DNA of 64,000 nucleotides from Bondarzewia mesenterica (taxonomy: Eukaryota > Basidiomycota > Agaricomycetes > Russulales > Bondarzewiaceae), in assembly GCA_004802705.1 (NCBI GenBank), contig SGPL01000077.1, positions 21,751 through 85,750 on the forward strand. The letters are read 5' to 3'. Every line of letters starts with the position of its first letter. The stretch's first letter is position 1. Positions 59,426-64,000 of this stretch are shown here, piece by piece. The notes beneath the pieces were generated by a model that saw only the letters and a program-made list of their open reading frames with translations, made no database searches and had not been told where the DNA came from. The position numbers and the translations under genes were made by a program.

Positions 59426-60628
59426 GATGTATTGAGGGATTGGGGGCGAGGACGAGTGAGAAGGNGACTTGAGGTCGGATGGTCAGGAGAATAAGCCAAC
59501 TACAGCTAATATACCTCCACCTTCGGAAGCGCGACACTCTTGATTTTTACTCACTTTGGATCTGGATCTGCCTGCAGCGTAACGCGTTGNTGTTCAAAAA
59601 ATATGCANAAGGCAGTTCGCTCGACACCGGCGACAAAATTGTACCTATTTACACAGCTCCGAGGCGGCGTAATGGAATGAGAACGACGTGCGTCCAACTC
59701 CGAAGCAAGGTTCTCCCGGCGGATGCCGTGCAGCGTTCTATACCANGTTTGTAGAGGCGAACACTCACCAGGCTAGCTTCTGACTGGCAAGCCACCGAAG
59801 ACACCGGCATTGCCTNAATGAATTCTGCCTCATTCGTGTGCGGACGTTGGAAGTTCGGGNAGTGAAGACGAGAGTTACTCACTACGACAAAATTGGCACT
59901 CCGCCCTGATTTACAAATGTAGCTCGGAGCCATTACTTACACGGTACAAAGCAAAGCAGATAAGTACAACACGCTTCAATTCTATTGACCNGCGGGATAA
60001 TCATGCCCATACTTCAAGTTGTTGCTTTGGCCTCCCTGACCTTCGCCATCACAGCGGAACAAAATAGCCATGCTGAACATTTATGCCGTCTACTGCTAAA
60101 CACTCGGAGTGACTCATATCAGCCCCCGGGGCTGCACTGCAGTGACGTTCTCAGGAGTCAGGACTGCAATTCTAACGTCAAGGCAATAAAGCTCGTTATG
60201 GACATCCCCAGATTTACNCACTTACATGGTTGTCGCTCAGGAATCAAAGTTACTTGNGGTGTGGAGGTGCCGCAGCATCATATCAAACGACTAAACATGC
60301 TCAATACAATACAAGTGAGATCCGGAGGATAAAAACACCTGACGGTTAGATAACCCTCACCGAGACTGCGGCAGGATCCTTCCCATGCTAGNANATTTTC
60401 GATCAGTCGAACGGCTCGGCTTGCAGCGCTGGCATTGAATAGTGAATAAGCGCTCTAAATCTGATACTAAGNCATNGCCGTGTNTTCACAAACATACGAT
60501 GTACANGCTCTCCAAAACCCTCTGCCCGATTCAAGCCAGGCNTTTCAAACCTTCACTACCGGAACGATGGCCTGCATGACAGATGCAATATGCATCAGCG
60601 AAGATTTCGCAAGCCTCATNATCGCCAA
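59426..60628. other. Intergenic stretch, nothing recognised
   Basis: One plus frame (60003-60332) begins MPILQVVALASLTFAITAEQ, which resembles a signal peptide. The rest is unrecognised and contains n, so I do not call a gene. The stretch has about a dozen ambiguous bases. Confidence 0.4.
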
Positions 60629-62230
60629 TCACCGTACCTTCTTTGTGATCTCGTAAAAGCGTCTTTGTCCCGCGAAGAGGATCGCGGCTGTGAGCATGCT
60701 CTGCAAGAGCTTGCTGCTAGCGCCCTTGTACAAGCCCTCGACACCCTCCTCTCTCATNATTGTGCGGAGGCCGTCGATCGCGGAGCGATAACGCTGNGCG
60801 TGAGCATGGCCTGCCTGCATGCGCGACTTTACCACGCTGTTGGGACCNTCCTACCTGCTCAGGAAAANGCTCACACAACCATGACGGAGGTAAACGTGGG
60901 CGTACATGTAAGGNTAAGTCGCGGATGTGGCGACTTTGCACGTTGAGCGGGGTTTGAATATTGAACGCTAAGAATGACCGTGGTCGAGACAAATGTGGAT
61001 CGGGAATCGCTTACTGAGCTTGGAGATCGCCCCTAGGATAAAATAGTCCCAGTCGAAGATCAGCGAAGCCGCGGACGCGCCTGGTCCCGCACGCGCTCGA
61101 CGCCTACGCATGAGTGCGTTCTTGAGCTGCTCGAATACGGTGTATTGAAGCACCGGATTCGCGACCAGGACCAAGGCAGGACCGATCCCACGCCAAAACG
61201 CTGCGAAACCGCCCGTGCGGAGGATATGCGCTGTCGTTTCTATGATGCCCATTTTTTTCGGGGACTCAGCCGACGTGCTTGAATCCATTGTGCGCACGGC
61301 CTGAGACGTTTGGATGACCCAGATCGGATTGCTAATGATGGTCGTCGTGGAGCCTGTTTGCAGGAGGAAGCACGTCAGTCGCATGAGAGAAAGAACTGAG
61401 CGGGAGAAGTGGAAAGTGCACCCGCGATGAGCCCCGCGATGATCGATTCAATCATGGAAAGCCCTTTGCCTCCAGGGCGCGATCTGATAATGATACCCTT
61501 CGAGCGCTCGTAGAAGAAATAGTATAACCTGTACAGAGAAGCACACAATCAAGCAGAATGGTGAGCTGACGCTGGGCCTCGGATGCAATGGCAAAGGCTT
61601 TGATAGATTCTTAAAATATCATAGTGGCGTCTATAACTGCCTTCATGGCTTCTGGGCATCCTGGTAGGATTCTTCAAACTCTCGACGCACCCATTTGTTA
61701 TTGCGATTCCCAGCAGACTGGAGTGGAGACCACTGTAGAGGCCAACGATGCCTTCGCGCTTAATGATATCGATGACAGCATGATAAACGGTCTATGAATG
61801 CATCAGAACCGATGGTTGAGCGGATAAACACATGGAAGAGATGTAGAGGCAATGTTGCAGAAGACGTCCTGAAGCCATGCTTTTCGCACGTCGTCCTTCG
61901 TCATCGCCATGAACTGACGTGAAAGGGAAACATGCATGGCATTGTGAAACAGGGCTAACCGTCCCAGAACCTTCGCTGTTCGCGTGCGGCTTCTCGTATC
62001 CGCTGCATTCCAATGGAAGAGGCAATGAACGAGTGAGCGAACAAACTCACTTTATTCTCCTTCTTCGTCTCCATAGCCGCACGCGTAGATAGGAACACAA
62101 GGGGACTGCCATAACGTCAACATTCTGGCTCGAGGACAGGTAGGATCGGAAGGACGTGCTATGTTGCAGACATCGCGACGATGCCTCCTGCGGCACCAGC
62201 AACGGCGTGAATGAGCGAGTCGCTAGACAT
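60629..62230 (-). CDS. ANT1: Mitochondrial-carrier-family protein, peroxisomal adenine nucleotide transporter type
   Basis: The protein should exchange ATP for AMP/ADP across the peroxisomal membrane to support fatty-acid activation. It starts MSSDSLIHAVAGAAGGIVAM at 62230. Exon 1 ends at 62160 with a GC donor and joins at 62105 to give SATYPLVFLSTRAAMETKKE. Next are VYHAVIDIIKREGIVGLYSG, then TTTIISNPIWVIQTSQAV, GGFAAFWRGIGPALVLVANP and VLQYTVFEQLKNALMRRRR. The third repeat is joined across an intron as PYIVVKSRMQAG, then REEGVEGLYKGASSKLLQSM, ending EITKKVR at about 60629. Repeats 1 and 2 have YPL and NPIW in place of the full Px(D/E)xx(K/R) signature, as is usual for the Pmp47/Ant1 branch. 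The last residues may extend past one more intron. Several n lie in the 3' part. Confidence 0.82.
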
Positions 62231-64000
62231 GGAGCAGAGGTAATAATAGAGCACGTTAACGCGTCTGGAGGATATACTGGACGTGGTCGGAAAGAAAGAA
62301 CGCGCGAGGCGAAATAGCAAAGTACGATAGAATATGGTGCTCGCGGTCACCGGTGGGATACGGTAGAACTGAGGAGCGTGACGGTCGGCTTGCAGGTTCC
62401 CCGCGTATATCACATGATATACTCCTGGCGCATTATATGCTCGCACGTTCGCTCACGTTGCTCAGCTGCTGAGCGAAAGAGACGTCCAATGATGAGTGAA
62501 CGAAATATAAAGAGACTGATGTGCTGAAGGCCACGGAAAGCAAGAGTAAACACGACTCCGAGACTCGGAGCGAGTCTGTGGAGGTCTGGGGCGCCCTATA
62601 TGTCCCAATTTGGGCTAATTTAGGACGCATACATAATACCAAAAGTTTTGAACGTAATTGTCGGTAATTGCATCGACTTCGAGTACGAGCATGTACTTGT
62701 ACTTGAAGCCTATAAGTTACTAGACTGAGCAGACACTCGTGTTTCCACCGCATGATAATGATTATCGGCGTTGGCAGGGCATGCATGCTTGATGAAGGCC
62801 CTTTTGTGAAGTACACTATCTATTGACCAACTCTCCGCGACGGTTGCTGATACACGCAGGTCAACAAAGATTTACGGGCGCGGGTTTGAAACAGATAGCA
62901 CTGCTTATCTGTGACAGTCTGTCAGCAACTGGACGATACACTGTTCTGTTCCTCAGTCAAAGGCAGACGTTGGTGCCTGGGAGAAAATATTCTTGGACAG
63001 AACTGCGATAGACTGCGATATTAGCAGGGTGATACTGGAATCCTTCGACGGAATGGCCAGAAATTGTTGCGTGTTGTCCCTGTCAACGAAAAAGATGGCA
63101 GGTGGATGCCCAGGTGAGAGCGATCATTCTACCCTTTGGTCAGGCCACTATCGTTGAACCTGCATCTCCTTCGTGTTGTCAACATCATCATTCCCATGGC
63201 GTGGGTGCCTGGCGCTCTGTGATCAGCTATGTATGTACTAACAATTTTGAACCGGGCGTTGCTGGCTCCCGGAGCCATCGCCGACGCTGTCGCGGCTCTC
63301 GAGTGGGGTAAAGAGCCGATTTGACTATGTGCCGCTGGTGCGGCTCTCGGAGACGGATTTGATGACATCTTATGTAGCCTCAATGGAGTGGAAAGCCACA
63401 GCCTGTGAGTTCGTGCTGCTCAGTCCTCTCCCAACATAAACTCTTCAGGTCCCCTTCTTACATTGAGAACGCTGCGTTGCTGACGGCAGTCATCGCGCGC
63501 CTTGTTACTGTCGACGCTGGACAGGTGATCGCATTCTGCAGTTTGCGCAGTACTGAAGGTCGCACCGTGACACAAATAGTCAATTCACTCCTCGCCGTCG
63601 GCAACGTCAAAGTTGTCCTCACATCCGCAAAGGCACACGGAGGGCCCACTTTGAGGCTGTCACCGATTACAGATGAGCGACGCATTGGCTCCTGGCTCTG
63701 ACCTTCAACGACCAGGTGAGTTCTTTTCAGTGTCAGCTCTCTTTGTAGCCGACGGTACGAGGCTCTCCGTTTTGACAAAACGTCACCCTCATCCCAGTGA
63801 GATGCGATCAAATCCTGGGCCGGCGTCATCGAAAACTACTCGGTGGTAAGGAAATGTGATGATAACCAACTTACGACTCGGTTGCCGGCTAACTGATTAA
63901 CGCCTGCGCCAGCTTGACATCGCCGGCTACTTATGCACATGAAGCGCGAAATGGCCAGACAAGCATCCTCGCGCGACATGTCCCTGGATCAGCCGCGCGT
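62231..64000. other. Right-end stretch without an identified gene
   Basis: Plus-strand pieces around 63290-63420 (KSRFDYVPLVRLSETDLMTS, YVASMEWKATACEF) and 63440-63700 (AALLTAVIARLVTVDAGQVI) look protein-like and may belong to one gene with introns. I recognise no family and cannot fix a start. It may continue beyond the window. Confidence 0.35.

Noticed and set aside
60003..60332. Plus frame with a signal-peptide-like start
   Set aside because: It contains n, has no recognisable mature domain and no supporting exon structure.

Overview
The window is nuclear DNA of a filamentous basidiomycete, most likely an agaricomycete. Genes are split by many GT-AG introns of roughly 50-70 nt. Several families present are typical of that group: DUF6534 membrane proteins, a DUF6593-like protein, a ZYS3-like secreted peptide, a secreted intradiol dioxygenase and a Plavaka-type DNA transposon. 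Spermidine synthase and saccharopine reductase are fused, which is a known basidiomycete trait. No RNA gene, CRISPR array or bacterial-type operon was found. Ambiguous bases (n) cluster at 11.4-15.3 kb, 32.5-34.8 kb and 58.3-60.9 kb, so those stretches are less reliable.

Layout. 1-5.6 kb is AT-rich, repetitive and without an intact gene. It holds degenerate tandem repeats, a 13-bp-type minisatellite, a palindrome cluster, a 51-bp minisatellite and a mosaic of broken pieces of unrelated host genes (glycerol-3-phosphatase, UDP-glucose dehydrogenase, RNA polymerase II large subunit and a reverse-strand piece). 5.6-7.2 kb is a J-domain membrane protein. 8.3-15.6 kb is a Plavaka element with matching terminal inverted repeats, a transposase and a divergent acidic partner gene. 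15.8-18.2 kb has a dead short-chain dehydrogenase and a 0.6 kb MITE with TA duplication. 18.4-22.7 kb has two tandem, divergent delta-12-type fatty acid desaturases. 23.2-29.6 kb has two DUF6534 genes around a zinc-binding, transposon-like gene lying between inverted repeats. 30.1-37.5 kb has the ZYS3-like peptide, the spermidine synthase-saccharopine reductase fusion and a siderophore-iron transporter.

39.7-54.1 kb is the most gene-dense part: aspartate-semialdehyde dehydrogenase, EMC6, a DUF6593-like protein, a TENA/THI-4 protein, an intradiol dioxygenase, a zinc-ribbon-like orphan and Rtp1/TANGO6. 54.1-56.5 kb is gene-poor, with a possible retrotransposon primer-binding-site relic. 56.5-59.4 kb is a Zn2Cys6 transcription factor and 60.6-62.2 kb a peroxisomal-type adenine nucleotide carrier. 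The last 1.8 kb has no gene I can name.

The genes do not form one pathway. Two of them (aspartate-semialdehyde dehydrogenase and the SPE3-LYS9 fusion) serve amino-acid and polyamine metabolism, and two serve fatty-acid desaturation. The points most worth following are the gene-fragment mosaic, the MITE directly upstream of a desaturase, the desaturase pair, and two splicing oddities (a 12-nt microexon in EMC6 and a GC-AG intron in the carrier). Several conserved genes carry single-base frameshifts, which may be assembly errors rather than real decay.
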